Below, in pieces: positions 1-8,142 of a stretch of DNA of 52,267 nucleotides. Position 1 is the first letter of the stretch. The number at the start of each line of letters is the position of its first letter. The translations under genes and the position numbers were made by a program. Source of the DNA: Avichristensenella sp031549105 (GTDB lineage Bacteria; Bacillota; Clostridia; Christensenellales; Aristaeellaceae); the NCBI GenBank assembly GCA_031549105.1, contig JAVBQK010000005.1, positions 1 to 52,267 of the forward strand, read 5' to 3'. The notes beneath the pieces are model-generated. The model was given only the letters and a program-made list of their open reading frames with translations, was not told the origin of the DNA and ran no database searches.

Positions 1-45
1 CCTCCTGGCAGGGGTCAAGGGGACAGAGTCCCCTTGCGTTCTTTC
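1..45. repeat. Dispersed palindromic element, copy 1 (cut by window edge)
   Basis: This is the right-hand part of a two-hairpin element. It begins with half of a first palindrome (CCTCCTGG), followed by a GGGGTC linker and then a second palindrome, CAAGGGGAC-AGA-GTCCCCTTG, ending in GCGTTC. The same layout occurs at 12400-12590 and 34450-34515. It lies just 3' of the binding-protein gene on the minus strand. It may work as a terminator or may be a REP-like mobile unit; the sequence alone does not decide this. Confidence 0.7.
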
Positions 46-73
46 GTTTCTCCCCCGACAACCCCAGCGTTGC

Positions 74-895
74 TTATTGCTCTTCCGCCATGGCGACCAG
101 TTCCGCCACGATGGTGATGTCGTCGGTGAACCATTCGGTGGAGATTTCGGCCATTACGCCATTGAAGGCCAGCTCGGTGAGCGCCTGGTCAACCGCCTCG
201 GCCAGCGTGACATCGCCCTTGCGGAAGCCGATGCCGAACATTTCAGGCGCGAGCGCTTCTTCCAACACGCGGAACTCGACGTCTTCCGTGGACATGTAGT
301 ACCCGGCGACGATGACATCCAGCAGCGCGACATCCACGCCGCCCTTGTCGAGGTCCATCAGCAGCACGGTGTTCATGTCATACTCCGCAACTTCGCCCAG
401 CGTCGCCTTGAATTCGGCGGCGGCGTTCAGCGCATCCACGGCGGAGGAAGTGGCCTGCACGCCCAGCTTTTTGCCGGCGAGGTCGGCGAGGGTCTGATAG
501 GCCGAATCGGCCTTGACGACCAGCACCTGCTCGTTGGCCATGTACGGCATGGAGAAGGTGAACGCTTCCAGGCGCTCGTCGGTGATGGTGAAGCCGTTCC
601 AGATGCAGTCGATGTTCTTGGCGTTGAGCTCCAGCTCCTTGGCATCCCAGTCGATGGGTTGCAGCACCAGGTCCACGCCCAGCAGATCGCAGACGGCATA
701 GGCGAGGTCGATGTCAAAGCCGACGTATTCGCCATCTTCATCCGTAAAGCCCATCGGCGGGAAGCCGGGGTCAAAGCCGACGACGAGCTCGCCCTTGTCC
801 AGGACGTACTGAAGTGAATTATCCGCCGCCTCGCTCAGCGCGAACATTGGCACGATCATGACGAGGGCCAACAGACAGGCAAATAGTTTTTTCAT
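74..895 (-). CDS. Amino-acid ABC transporter substrate-binding protein (SBP family 3)
   Basis: This is a 273-residue extracellular solute-binding protein of the family that delivers polar amino acids to an ABC importer. Residues 1 to about 23 form a signal peptide without an obvious lipobox cysteine. The family signature GFDIDLAYAV follows near residue 60, and then IWNGFTITDERLEAFTFSMPY, which is typical of glutamine/cystine/arginine binding proteins. The start is ATG, preceded by AAAGGAGG at good spacing. A promoter lies at 938-967. No permease or ATPase of this family lies beside it; the downstream side is outside the window. The bound amino acid cannot be told from sequence. Confidence 0.9.
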   Translation of the reverse strand: MKKLFACLLALVMIVPMFALSEAADNSLQYVLDKGELVVGFDPGFPPMGFTDEDGEYVGFDIDLAYAVCDLLGVDLVLQPIDWDAKELELNAKNIDCIWNGFTITDERLEAFTFSMPYMANEQVLVVKADSAYQTLADLAGKKLGVQATSSAVDALNAAAEFKATLGEVAEYDMNTVLLMDLDKGGVDVALLDVIVAGYYMSTEDVEFRVLEEALAPEMFGIGFRKGDVTLAEAVDQALTELAFNGVMAEISTEWFTDDITIVAELVAMAEEQ

Positions 896-937
896 GGGAA
901 AACCTCCTTTAACGCTTTACCTTAATGAACCGTCGTT

Positions 938-967
938 ATCATATCATTCCTTGTCGAAGGTTGTCAA
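938..967 (-). promoter_or_regulatory. Sigma-A-type promoter for the substrate-binding protein
   Basis: On the minus strand there is TTGACA, an 18-base spacer and TATGAT, about 40 bases upstream of the start codon. The -35 is perfect and the -10 differs at one base. Confidence 0.7.
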
Positions 968-1000
968 GTGCCATTGGTGCTTTTATAGAGAGAAAAATAC

Positions 1001-1029
1001 GTGACGAATCGGCGCGATTGGGGTATACT
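1001..1029 (+). promoter_or_regulatory. Promoter for the metal ABC importer operon
   Basis: GTGACG, a 17-base spacer and TATACT lie 30 bases upstream of the GTG start of the binding protein. The -10 is strong and the -35 is weak. I saw no clear Zur or MntR palindrome over it. Confidence 0.5.
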
Positions 1030-1058
1030 GAAAGGAGCAATTTGGGAGGTCTTGGAAC

Positions 1059-1928
1059 GTGCGTAAATTGATTGCGATGCTCTTGACGCTGTGTCTCGTG
1101 CCATGCGCGGGTGGATGCGCGCAGACCCGCACGCTTCGGGTGACCGCAACCTTTTATCCGTTATATGTGGCACTGCTCAATATCACGCGCGGCGTGGAGG
1201 GTGTGGAGATTGCCTGCCTGACACCGCCGCAAGCCGGGTGCCTGCACGATTACCAGATGACGGCCGCGGACCGGCGCAGGCTTGCCGATAGCAATATCAT
1301 TGTGATGAACGGCGCGGGGCTGGAGACCTTCCTAACAAAGCTTCTGCCGGAATTGAGCGCCCGCGTGATTGACGCGAGCGAGGGCATCCCGCTGCTCAGT
1401 GGGGAGCATGGCGACAACCCGCATGTGTGGGTGAGCGTTTCCTGTATGATGGAGCAGGTGGAGAACATTGCGGCGGCGTTGGGCGAGCTTGATCAGGCGC
1501 ACAAGAAGCAGTACCTGGAAAACGCCCGCGCGTACCGTGACCGCCTTGCGGCACTCAGATTCGAAATGGCCGTGGCGCTGGGCCCGGCGAGGGGAAAATC
1601 AATCGTGACATTCCATGAGGCGTTTGACTACTTTGCGGAGGAGTTCGGCTTTACCGTCGCGGCCGTGGTGGAGACGGACGAGGGGAATGTGCCTTCCGCG
1701 AAGGAACTGGCGGAGGTGGCCGAAACCATCCGCAAGGAGGGCGTGGCCGCGCTGTTTGCCGAGCCGCAGTATAGCGATAAGTCCGTGCAGATCCTGGCAC
1801 GGGAGACTGGCGTCCCGCTGTACGTGCTGGACCCTGTCGTCTCCGGCAAGGCGGACCCGACGGACTATGACGCATACCTGCGCATCATGGAGGAAAATCT
1901 CCGGGTGCTGGAAGAGGCGCTGCTATGA
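1059..1928 (+). CDS. znuA: Zn/Mn ABC transporter substrate-binding lipoprotein (ZnuA/TroA family)
   Basis: This 289-residue protein captures a divalent metal, probably zinc or manganese, outside the membrane. The N-terminus is a lipoprotein signal ending in AGGC near residue 20. Likely metal ligands of the TroA fold are visible: His in CLHDYQMT (about residue 65), His in DNPHVWVS (about 123), His in VTFHEAF (about 189) and an acidic residue in the C-terminal EPQYSD/LDPV region. There is no long His-rich loop, so zinc versus manganese stays open. The GTG start is chosen because GGGAGG lies 9 bases upstream. It overlaps the ATPase gene by 4 bases, which indicates translational coupling. Confidence 0.88.
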   Translation: MRKLIAMLLTLCLVPCAGGCAQTRTLRVTATFYPLYVALLNITRGVEGVEIACLTPPQAGCLHDYQMTAADRRRLADSNIIVMNGAGLETFLTKLLPELSARVIDASEGIPLLSGEHGDNPHVWVSVSCMMEQVENIAAALGELDQAHKKQYLENARAYRDRLAALRFEMAVALGPARGKSIVTFHEAFDYFAEEFGFTVAAVVETDEGNVPSAKELAEVAETIRKEGVAALFAEPQYSDKSVQILARETGVPLYVLDPVVSGKADPTDYDAYLRIMEENLRVLEEALL

Positions 1929-2692
1929 TGCGCCATACCGGCGCGAAGACCGCGTGCGGCGCGTGCTGCACGCAGCTACAGGACCTAACGGTCAGCCTGG
2001 AGGGCCTGCCGGTGCTGGAGAATGTATCGCTGCACCTGCACTGCGGGCAGATGACGGCGATCATCGGGCCGAATGGTGCGGGCAAAACGACGCTGTTCAA
2101 GGCCATTTTGCAACAGGTGCCCTACCGGGGCGAGATTACGTTTCGCGACGCTGCGGGCGCGCGGATTGGCAAGCCGCGCATTGGCTATGTGCCGCAGCAC
2201 CTGGCGGCGGAGGTCAACTCACCGGTGACCGTGCTGGACTTCCTTGGCGCGGCGCTGACGCGCAGTCCGGCGTTTCTGCCGCCATCGAAGCACAAGCGCG
2301 CATTGGTGCGGGAGGCGCTGCTAAGGACCGGCGCGGAGCGGCTGATTGACCGGCGTCTCGGCGCGCTTTCGGGCGGGGAAACGCAGCGGGTGCTGCTGGC
2401 GCTGGCGCTGTCGCCAATGCCCGATCTGCTGCTACTGGACGAGCCTGTTTCCGGCATCGACGCCGAGGGATTGGTGGATTTCTATCACGCCATTGACGCG
2501 CTCCGGCGGGATTTTGATATCAGCATCCTGCTCATCTCGCACGACTTTGCGTTCGTGCGCCAATATGCAGACAGGGCGGTGCTGCTGCACCACCGCGTGC
2601 TGGCCCATGGCGCGCCGGAAGCAGTGCTTGGGGGCGAGGCGTTTGCGGCGCTATTTCCGGGCTATGCGGGCACGGGAAAGGGGGAGGCGTGA
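1925..2692 (+). CDS. znuC: Metal ABC transporter ATP-binding protein
   Basis: This 255-residue ATPase powers the importer made with the flanking genes. Walker A (GPNGAGKTT, about residues 48-56), signature LSGGETQRV (about 148-156), Walker B LLLLDEPVSGID and the switch His in LISHDF are all present, so it should be active. The N-terminal extension of about 15 residues contains three cysteines (TACGACC), which is unusual for the family. It overlaps znuA by an ATGA junction and the permease by 4 bases, so the three subunits form one translational unit. Confidence 0.9.
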   Translation: MMRHTGAKTACGACCTQLQDLTVSLEGLPVLENVSLHLHCGQMTAIIGPNGAGKTTLFKAILQQVPYRGEITFRDAAGARIGKPRIGYVPQHLAAEVNSPVTVLDFLGAALTRSPAFLPPSKHKRALVREALLRTGAERLIDRRLGALSGGETQRVLLALALSPMPDLLLLDEPVSGIDAEGLVDFYHAIDALRRDFDISILLISHDFAFVRQYADRAVLLHHRVLAHGAPEAVLGGEAFAALFPGYAGTGKGEA

Positions 2693-3513
2693 TGGACTTT
2701 ATCGCTGCCTTTTCCTGGGAGTGGGCGAGCTACAGTTTCATGCGGATGGCGATGGCGGCGGTGCTGCTGATCGCGCCGCTGTATGGGCTGCTGGGTACGA
2801 TGGTGGTCGACGGGCGTATGGCCTTTTTTTCGGATTCATTGGGGCATTCGGCGATGACGGGTGTGGCGCTGGGCGTGATGCTGGGCCTGGAAACGCCGGT
2901 GTGGGCGATGGTGGCATTCGGGCTGGCCTACGCGGTGCTGCTGACCTACGTCAAGGCACGCGGCGCGGCATCCACGGATACGACGATCGGCGTGTTTTCG
3001 GCGACTGGCATGGCGCTTGGCGTGGTGTTACTATCCAGAAACGGCGGATTTGCCAAGTACTCCAGCTACCTGATCGGGGACCTGCTGGCGATTGAGACCG
3101 GGGACCTGATTTCGGCGGCGGTGGTGCTGGCAGTGACGGTTGTATTCTGGGTGTTGCTGTACAATAAGCTCCTGCTCTCCAGTGTCAACACGGCGCTGGC
3201 GGCCAGCCGGGGTGTGCTTGTGCGGCTGGTAGAGACTGCATTTGCGTGCCTGCTTGCGGTGGTGGTGATGCTTTCGATCCGCTGGGTGGGCGTACTGATC
3301 ATCAGTGCGATGCTGGTGCTTCCCAGCGCCGCCGCGCGCAACATCGCCCGAAGCGTGCGGAGTTATCATCTACTGGCGGTGCTCTTTGCGCTGCTGTGCG
3401 GCGTCGTCGGCCTCTTGCTTTCGTTTGCGTGGGGCACGGCGTCCGGCGCGACGATCGTGCTGCTGCTGGCGTGCTGCTACGCGGTGACGCTGCTGATACG
3501 GAACAAAGGCTGA
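2689..3513 (+). CDS. znuB: Metal ABC transporter permease (ZnuB/TroC family)
   Basis: This 274-residue integral membrane protein is the channel subunit of the metal importer. It has about seven to eight hydrophobic segments and the family motifs DGRMAFFSDSLGHSAMTG near residue 40 and VGVLIISAMLVLPSAAAR near residue 200. It starts inside the end of the ATPase gene (4-base overlap) and ends the operon. No clear terminator follows; the next 128 bases hold no gene. Confidence 0.9.
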   Translation: MMDFIAAFSWEWASYSFMRMAMAAVLLIAPLYGLLGTMVVDGRMAFFSDSLGHSAMTGVALGVMLGLETPVWAMVAFGLAYAVLLTYVKARGAASTDTTIGVFSATGMALGVVLLSRNGGFAKYSSYLIGDLLAIETGDLISAAVVLAVTVVFWVLLYNKLLLSSVNTALAASRGVLVRLVETAFACLLAVVVMLSIRWVGVLIISAMLVLPSAAARNIARSVRSYHLLAVLFALLCGVVGLLLSFAWGTASGATIVLLLACCYAVTLLIRNKG

Positions 3514-3642
3514 GGATAAACAAGCGCTTTTCTTAGCAACCTCTAATCATGTGTTTAGCCCGCTCACAAGCAGGCGTGGGCATGCCGTGGTATCATGCAC
3601 ATGTCGAAAGCAAACAGGGCAAAAATGAGGAGGAAATAAACC

Positions 3643-4248
3643 ATGATGAATGACGATACGCTCCGCAATATCGAGTACCTACGCGAAAAGGCCGATGTCT
3701 CCTACGAGGAAGCTGCGAATCTGCTGGAAAAGTTTGACGGCAACGTGATGCGCGTGCTGGTCGAGCTGGAGCGCCAGGGCCGGGTATTCCCACATGGGCA
3801 GGCCGGCGCCGAGCGTGCCGAGCAGCCCCACTACACGCACCAGGGGCATCAGGCCCACCAGCAGCAGCGCGCCCAGGAGGCGAAGAAGCAGGCCACCAGC
3901 TTCATCAACAAGGCGCTGCAGCACCGGGTCGTCGTGGAGAGCGGCTCGGGCGATAACAAGAAGACCATCGCCAACCTGAGCGCGCCGTTTGCGGCGGGTG
4001 CGGCGATCGTGGCCCCTCACCTGGCGGTCGGCTCCGTAGCGCTGATGTTCGTGCTGGGCTACCGCGTGAAGGTGAAGAAGGAAAAGGCGGCGCCGATCCC
4101 GGAGAATGTCGAAACCTTCGTGGACAACACCGTGAGCAACATCAAGAAGACGGCCAACAGCTTCGCCGAAACCATTCGCGGCGACAAGCCGTACAACCCC
4201 AAGGATGACGACGACGATAACGAGGGCGGAGAGATCACGATTGAGTAA
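3643..4248 (+). CDS. UBA-like / DUF4342 domain protein
   Basis: This is a 201-residue protein of unknown role. Residues 1-43 look like a UBA/TS-N helical domain (YLREKADVSYEEAANLLEK, then a second helix pair). Residues 44-80 are a His/Gln-rich linker. Residues about 85-150 match DUF4342: a basic strand with VVVES, then a hydrophobic Gly/Ala-rich hairpin (AAGAAIVAPHLAVGSVALM) that may enter the membrane, then a Lys-rich stretch. The C-terminus is an acidic tail with five consecutive Asp. AGGAGG lies upstream of the first ATG. Its stop overlaps the TTG start of the response regulator, linking it to the two-component system. Confidence 0.8.
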   Translation: MMNDDTLRNIEYLREKADVSYEEAANLLEKFDGNVMRVLVELERQGRVFPHGQAGAERAEQPHYTHQGHQAHQQQRAQEAKKQATSFINKALQHRVVVESGSGDNKKTIANLSAPFAAGAAIVAPHLAVGSVALMFVLGYRVKVKKEKAAPIPENVETFVDNTVSNIKKTANSFAETIRGDKPYNPKDDDDDNEGGEITIE

Positions 4249-4936
4249 AATACTGATCGTCGAGGATGAGGCGAAAATCGCCCGCTTCGTGGAGCTCGAA
4301 CTCAAGCATGAGGGATACGAGGTCATGACGGCGGGCGACGGGCCCGGCGGGCTGCAGGCGGCGCAAACCTGGCAGCCCGACCTGCTCGTTTTGGACCTGA
4401 TGCTGCCGGGCATGAGCGGCATCGAGGTGTGCCGCAGGCTGCGCGCAGCGAAGGAGACCACGCCGCTGCCCATCCTGATGCTGACGGCCAAGGATGACGT
4501 GTCCGACAAGGTGATGGGTCTGGACATGGGCGCGGACGACTACATGACAAAACCGTTCGCGATTGAGGAGCTGCTGGCCCGCATCCGCGCGCTGCTCAAG
4601 CGGCGTGCTGCCGGGACGCCCGTCGCCACGGATAAGCTGGTCGAGGGGCCGGTAACGCTGGACCCGGGCGCGCGCAGCGTGATGTTTGCCAACCAAATGT
4701 TGCAGCTGACGAAAACCGAGTTTGACCTGCTCGAATGCCTGATGCGCAACCGCGGCCGCGTGCTCACGCGCGACGAGCTGCTGGAGAAGGTATGGGGCTG
4801 GTCGTATGATGGGGATACGAATGTGGTGGACGTTTACATCAGGTACCTGCGCCAGAAGCTGGATGAACCGTTCCGTGTGAAGACCATCCACACGATACGG
4901 GGCGTCGGCTATTTGTTTAAGTATGAAAGTCCATAA
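4241..4936 (+). CDS. OmpR-type response regulator
   Basis: This is a 231-residue DNA-binding response regulator. The receiver domain starts at once (KILIVEDEAKIARFVE), with the phospho-acceptor Asp in LLVLDLMLPG, the conserved Thr in MLTAKD and the Lys in MTKPF. A winged-helix domain follows, with TKTEFDLLECLMRNRGRV and DTNVVDVYIRYLRQKL. The TTG start at 4241 is chosen because translation from it gives the standard receiver N-terminus and overlaps the previous stop (TTGAGTAA). The kinase gene starts 14 bases before its end, so it is almost certainly the partner of that kinase. Confidence 0.92.
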   Translation: MSKILIVEDEAKIARFVELELKHEGYEVMTAGDGPGGLQAAQTWQPDLLVLDLMLPGMSGIEVCRRLRAAKETTPLPILMLTAKDDVSDKVMGLDMGADDYMTKPFAIEELLARIRALLKRRAAGTPVATDKLVEGPVTLDPGARSVMFANQMLQLTKTEFDLLECLMRNRGRVLTRDELLEKVWGWSYDGDTNVVDVYIRYLRQKLDEPFRVKTIHTIRGVGYLFKYESP

Positions 4937-6305
4937 TGCCAGGGCGGTGGAGATGCCGCCGCTGGAGGAAGAAAATCTATTCAACCGTGCAAGCGACCGT
5001 GTGCACGGCTATTCGTCCAGGATGAAGCGGTATGTGCGGCTGTCGATCAGCCTGCGCACGTCGTTCGGCTACGCGATGATGCTGCTTCGCATGCTGCTGC
5101 CGTGGGCGGTCATGCTGACGCTGCTGTATGGGTGGATTCAGGCGCCCAACTACGCCACGCTCAAGCGCGAGGCGCTGGAGCTGATGCCGTCGCCGGGGTT
5201 GCCCAATGTGGAGGCATTGCAGCTGGATGCACTGGAGGAGCCGGGCGGTTTCCTCGTGTATGAAGGCTGGGGCGTCTACTGGGAGGAAAACCCGTTTCAC
5301 ATTTATTTGCAATATGTTGAGCCGTATGGCGAGGGCAGCGTGCAGCTGCTGTTTTCCGTGGACGAGGATTGGCGGGTGCTGAGCCTGCTGCTGCTGGGGC
5401 TATCGGCGATGATTGTGCTGGCGTCTTTTTCGTTCATGACGCGCGGACGCAGGGTGAACAACAAGGTCCTGCAACCGATCATGGACATCACCGAAACCGC
5501 ACAGATGATGAATGAGAAGAACCTTTCGGCGCGCATCAACGTCGCGGGAACGCAAAACGAGCTGCGCGATTTGGCCGTCGTCATCAATGATATGCTTGAC
5601 CGCATCGAGGCCGCGTACAACCGGCAGAAGCAGTTCGTATCGGATGCTTCGCACGAGCTGCGCACGCCCATCGCGGTGATCCAGGGCTACGCCGGATTGC
5701 TGGAGCGGTGGGGGAAGGATAACCCTGACGTGCGGGACGAGGCCATCGGCGCGATCGCAAGCGAAACGCGCAGCATGAAGGAGCTGGTGGAGAACCTGCT
5801 GTTCCTGGCGCGGCATGACAAGAAAACGCTGTCGCTGACCTTTGCGCAGTTTGACAGCGCCGAGATGCTGCACGAGCTGCTCAAGGAGACCGCGATCATC
5901 GCGGCGGAGCACCAGATTGTCACCGGTGACATCGCCGCGTGCATGCTCGTCGCCGACCGGGCGACGGTCAAGCAGGCCGTGCGCGTTTTTGTCGAGAACG
6001 CGGTGAAGTACACCCCGGCGGGTGGTACGGTCGCCATCTCCAGCCAGATACAGGCGGGGGCGCTGCACATCACCGTATCGGATAGCGGACCGGGCATCAA
6101 GAAGGCCGACTTGCCGCGCGTGTTTGATAGGTTCTATCGCACGGACGAGGTGCGCGGCAGCCAGGCTGGCGGGCACGGCCTGGGGCTTGCGATTGCGCGG
6201 ATCATCGCGCTGTCGCACGGCGGCAAGATTCATGTCAAATCCAGCCCTGGCAAAGGCAGCGCGTTCACGCTGGAAATTCCCATTTTGAAACTTGACGAAA
6301 AATAG
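4923..6305 (+). CDS. Sensor histidine kinase (partner of the OmpR-type regulator)
   Basis: This is a 460-residue membrane sensor kinase. There is a cytoplasmic N-terminal tail of about 45 residues, TM1 at about 52-70, an extracellular loop of about 80 residues, TM2 at about 150-172, then HAMP, HisKA and ATPase domains. The phospho-accepting His is about residue 244 in SHELRTPIAV. The N box (VENAVKYTPAGG), G1 (DSGPGIKKADL) and G2 (GGHGLGLAIARII) are intact. The extracellular loop is rich in acidic and aromatic residues; its signal is unknown. The gene overlaps the regulator by 14 bases. Confidence 0.92.
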   Translation: MKVHNARAVEMPPLEEENLFNRASDRVHGYSSRMKRYVRLSISLRTSFGYAMMLLRMLLPWAVMLTLLYGWIQAPNYATLKREALELMPSPGLPNVEALQLDALEEPGGFLVYEGWGVYWEENPFHIYLQYVEPYGEGSVQLLFSVDEDWRVLSLLLLGLSAMIVLASFSFMTRGRRVNNKVLQPIMDITETAQMMNEKNLSARINVAGTQNELRDLAVVINDMLDRIEAAYNRQKQFVSDASHELRTPIAVIQGYAGLLERWGKDNPDVRDEAIGAIASETRSMKELVENLLFLARHDKKTLSLTFAQFDSAEMLHELLKETAIIAAEHQIVTGDIAACMLVADRATVKQAVRVFVENAVKYTPAGGTVAISSQIQAGALHITVSDSGPGIKKADLPRVFDRFYRTDEVRGSQAGGHGLGLAIARIIALSHGGKIHVKSSPGKGSAFTLEIPILKLDEK

Positions 6306-6306
6306 C

Positions 6307-6335
6307 TTGCATTTTTCGCATAGCCCTGCTATACT
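6307..6335 (+). promoter_or_regulatory. Promoter for trpB
   Basis: TTGCAT, a 17-base spacer and TATACT lie just after the kinase stop codon. The implied transcript starts near 6342, giving a 5' leader of about 130 bases before trpB. Confidence 0.65.
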
Positions 6336-6366
6336 GTCGCAAATCCGATTGGGGAGGTGAGTGGGT

Positions 6367-6423
6367 GTGAGGCGGCGTTTGGCGAACTTGCAAAAACGTC
6401 AGCCCATGAAGTGGGGCCTTTGA
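6367..6423 (+). CDS. Possible 18-codon leader peptide upstream of trpB
   Basis: A GTG-initiated frame of 18 codons follows a strong Shine-Dalgarno sequence (GGGGAGG) at 9-base spacing inside the trpB leader. The peptide is basic (VRRRLANLQKRQPMKWGL) and ends Lys-Trp-Gly-Leu, so it holds one Trp codon three codons before the stop. An in-frame GTG at 6361 is an alternative start. The stop codon overlaps the left arm of the inverted repeat at 6421-6457. The Shine-Dalgarno is seen; a regulatory role by Trp-dependent ribosome stalling is inference. Confidence 0.4.
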   Translation: MRRRLANLQKRQPMKWGL

Positions 6424-6457
6424 TTGTCGTGCCTATTTATCTAAAATATGACAATCA
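6421..6457 (+). promoter_or_regulatory. Inverted repeat just upstream of the trpB ribosome-binding site
   Basis: TGATTGTC (6421-6428) and GACAATCA (6450-6457) form a perfect 8-bp inverted repeat with a 21-base AT-rich loop. It ends 3 bases before the AAGGAGG of trpB. It may be an RNA hairpin that affects trpB translation or a repressor site. No T-box or other known trp RNA element was recognised. Confidence 0.5.
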
Positions 6458-6474
6458 CATAAGGAGGTATTCCC

Positions 6475-7695
6475 ATGGATTTTCGCACCTATTTCCGCAA
6501 TTACCCCGATGCTAACGGTTACTTTGGCAAGTACGGCGGCACCTTCGTCCCGGAAGAACTTCGGCAGGCCCTTGCCGAGATCGCTGATGCCTATCAAACC
6601 ATCTGTCATTCCGCACAGTTTATTTCTGAACTCCGGCGCATTCGCCGTGAGTTTCAGGGCCGTCCCACGCCCGTTTATCATTGCGAGCGGCTGTCTCGGC
6701 TGATCGGCGGCGCGCAGATCTATGTCAAGCGTGAAGATCTCAACCATACCGGCGCACACAAGCTGAATCACTGCATGGGCGAAGCGCTGCTCGCCAAGTA
6801 CATGGGCAAGAAGAAGCTGATTGCCGAGACCGGCGCGGGCCAGCACGGCGTCGCCATCGCGACCGCGGCGGCCTATTTCGGCATGGAGTGCGAGGTGCAC
6901 ATGGGCGAGGTAGACATCGCCAAGCAGGCGCCGAACGTTACCCGCATGAAGGTGCTGGGCGCGGAGGTCGTGCCGGTGTCCTTTGGCCTGAAGACGCTGA
7001 AGGAGGCCGTTGACTCGGCGTTTGACAGCTACCTGCTGCAATACAAAGATGCAATTTACTGCATCGGTTCAGTCGTGGGCCCGCATCCGTTCCCGCTGAT
7101 GGTGCGCGATTTCCAGATGGTCGTGGGCATCGAGGCGCGCGAGCAGTTCCTGGATATGACCGGATTCCTGCCGGACGCGGTGTGCGCGTGCGTCGGAGGC
7201 GGCAGCAACGCGGCCGGCATGCTAACCCCATTCCTGGCCGACCCTGTGGACCTCTACGGCGTGGAGCCGATGGGTGTTGGCACGACGCTGGGCGATCACG
7301 CCGCATCGATGACCTTTGGCCGTCCCGGCACGCAGCACGGCTTCCACTCCATGTTTCTGCTCAACGACGATGATTCCTGCGCGCCGGTGTACTCCAACGC
7401 AAGCGGCCTGGACTATCCGGGTATCGGGCCGGAGCACGCGTTCCTGCACGATATCGGCCGCATTCAGTATGAGTCGGCTGGCGATGAGGAAGCGGTGGAA
7501 GCGTTCTTCAAGATGTCGCGCTATGAGGGCATCATTCCGGCGCTGGAAAGCTCGCACGCGCTGGCGTTTGCGATGCGCTACGCAAAGGAGCACAAGCAGG
7601 GCGCAATCCTTGCCAACCTCAGCGGGCGGGGCGACAAGGATATCGATTATATCATCGAAAAGTATGGTGACGGGGAGAAATACCTGAAGCTGTAG
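6475..7695 (+). CDS. trpB: Tryptophan synthase beta chain (solitary)
   Basis: This 406-residue protein should make tryptophan from serine and indole using PLP. It is of the TrpB1 type: KYGGTFVPEEL at the N-terminus, PLP lysine about residue 96 in GAHKLN, the GAGQHGVA motif, and the phosphate-binding GGGSNAAGM. AAGGAGG precedes the ATG. No trpA or other trp gene lies beside it; the neighbours are a sensor kinase and a DUF3795 protein. A solitary beta chain may salvage indole or work with a TrpA encoded elsewhere. The leader in front of it (6342-6474) suggests specific control. Confidence 0.93.
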   Translation: MDFRTYFRNYPDANGYFGKYGGTFVPEELRQALAEIADAYQTICHSAQFISELRRIRREFQGRPTPVYHCERLSRLIGGAQIYVKREDLNHTGAHKLNHCMGEALLAKYMGKKKLIAETGAGQHGVAIATAAAYFGMECEVHMGEVDIAKQAPNVTRMKVLGAEVVPVSFGLKTLKEAVDSAFDSYLLQYKDAIYCIGSVVGPHPFPLMVRDFQMVVGIEAREQFLDMTGFLPDAVCACVGGGSNAAGMLTPFLADPVDLYGVEPMGVGTTLGDHAASMTFGRPGTQHGFHSMFLLNDDDSCAPVYSNASGLDYPGIGPEHAFLHDIGRIQYESAGDEEAVEAFFKMSRYEGIIPALESSHALAFAMRYAKEHKQGAILANLSGRGDKDIDYIIEKYGDGEKYLKL

Positions 7696-7715
7696 GGGTT
7701 TTAGAGGGGACAAGC

Positions 7716-8141
7716 ATGCGAATGCCGGATAGGATACCAGACGGGATGCTCGCGCCGTGCGGGATCGACTGTATGGTATGCTACCGGCATTTGCTTGCGA
7801 AAAAGCCGTGCTGCGGCTGCCTAATGGGGGATGAGGGCAAGACCGGGCGGTGCAGCGCGTGCGGGATCAAGGCGTGCGCGCAGGGGAAGGGGCTTCGGCT
7901 TTGTGCCGAGTGCGAGGCGTTTCCTTGCAAGCGTGTGAAAAGCCAGGATAAGAGTTACCGTACCCGCTATGGGGTGAGCTTGGCGCAAAATGGCCGCGTA
8001 GCTTGCGCGGAGGGTATAGAGGCATTCCTTGCCGAAGAAGTGGATCGATGGCGTTGCACAGCCTGCGGAGGCATCGTTTCTGTACAGGATAGCGTTTGCA
8101 GTGCCTGCGGGATAAAATTGACAGCGAAGGTAGGCGGATGA
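7716..8141 (+). CDS. DUF3795 cysteine-rich protein
   Basis: This 141-residue protein is of unknown function. It carries 16 cysteines, mostly in CxxC-type pairs: CGIDCMVC near residue 17, CCGC, CSACGIKAC, CAECEAFPC, and a C-terminal zinc-ribbon-like pair (CTACGG and CSACGIK). The first part matches the DUF3795 family, thought to bind metal. It is 20 bases downstream of trpB and is followed after a single base by a NUDIX gene, so all three may be co-transcribed. Confidence 0.8.
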   Translation: MRMPDRIPDGMLAPCGIDCMVCYRHLLAKKPCCGCLMGDEGKTGRCSACGIKACAQGKGLRLCAECEAFPCKRVKSQDKSYRTRYGVSLAQNGRVACAEGIEAFLAEEVDRWRCTACGGIVSVQDSVCSACGIKLTAKVGG

Positions 8142-8142
8142 T

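Noticed and set aside
6342..6474. T-box or known trp riboswitch before trpB
   Set aside because: No T-box consensus (GGTGG-type antiterminator motif) was found, and no terminator with a T-run lies in the leader.
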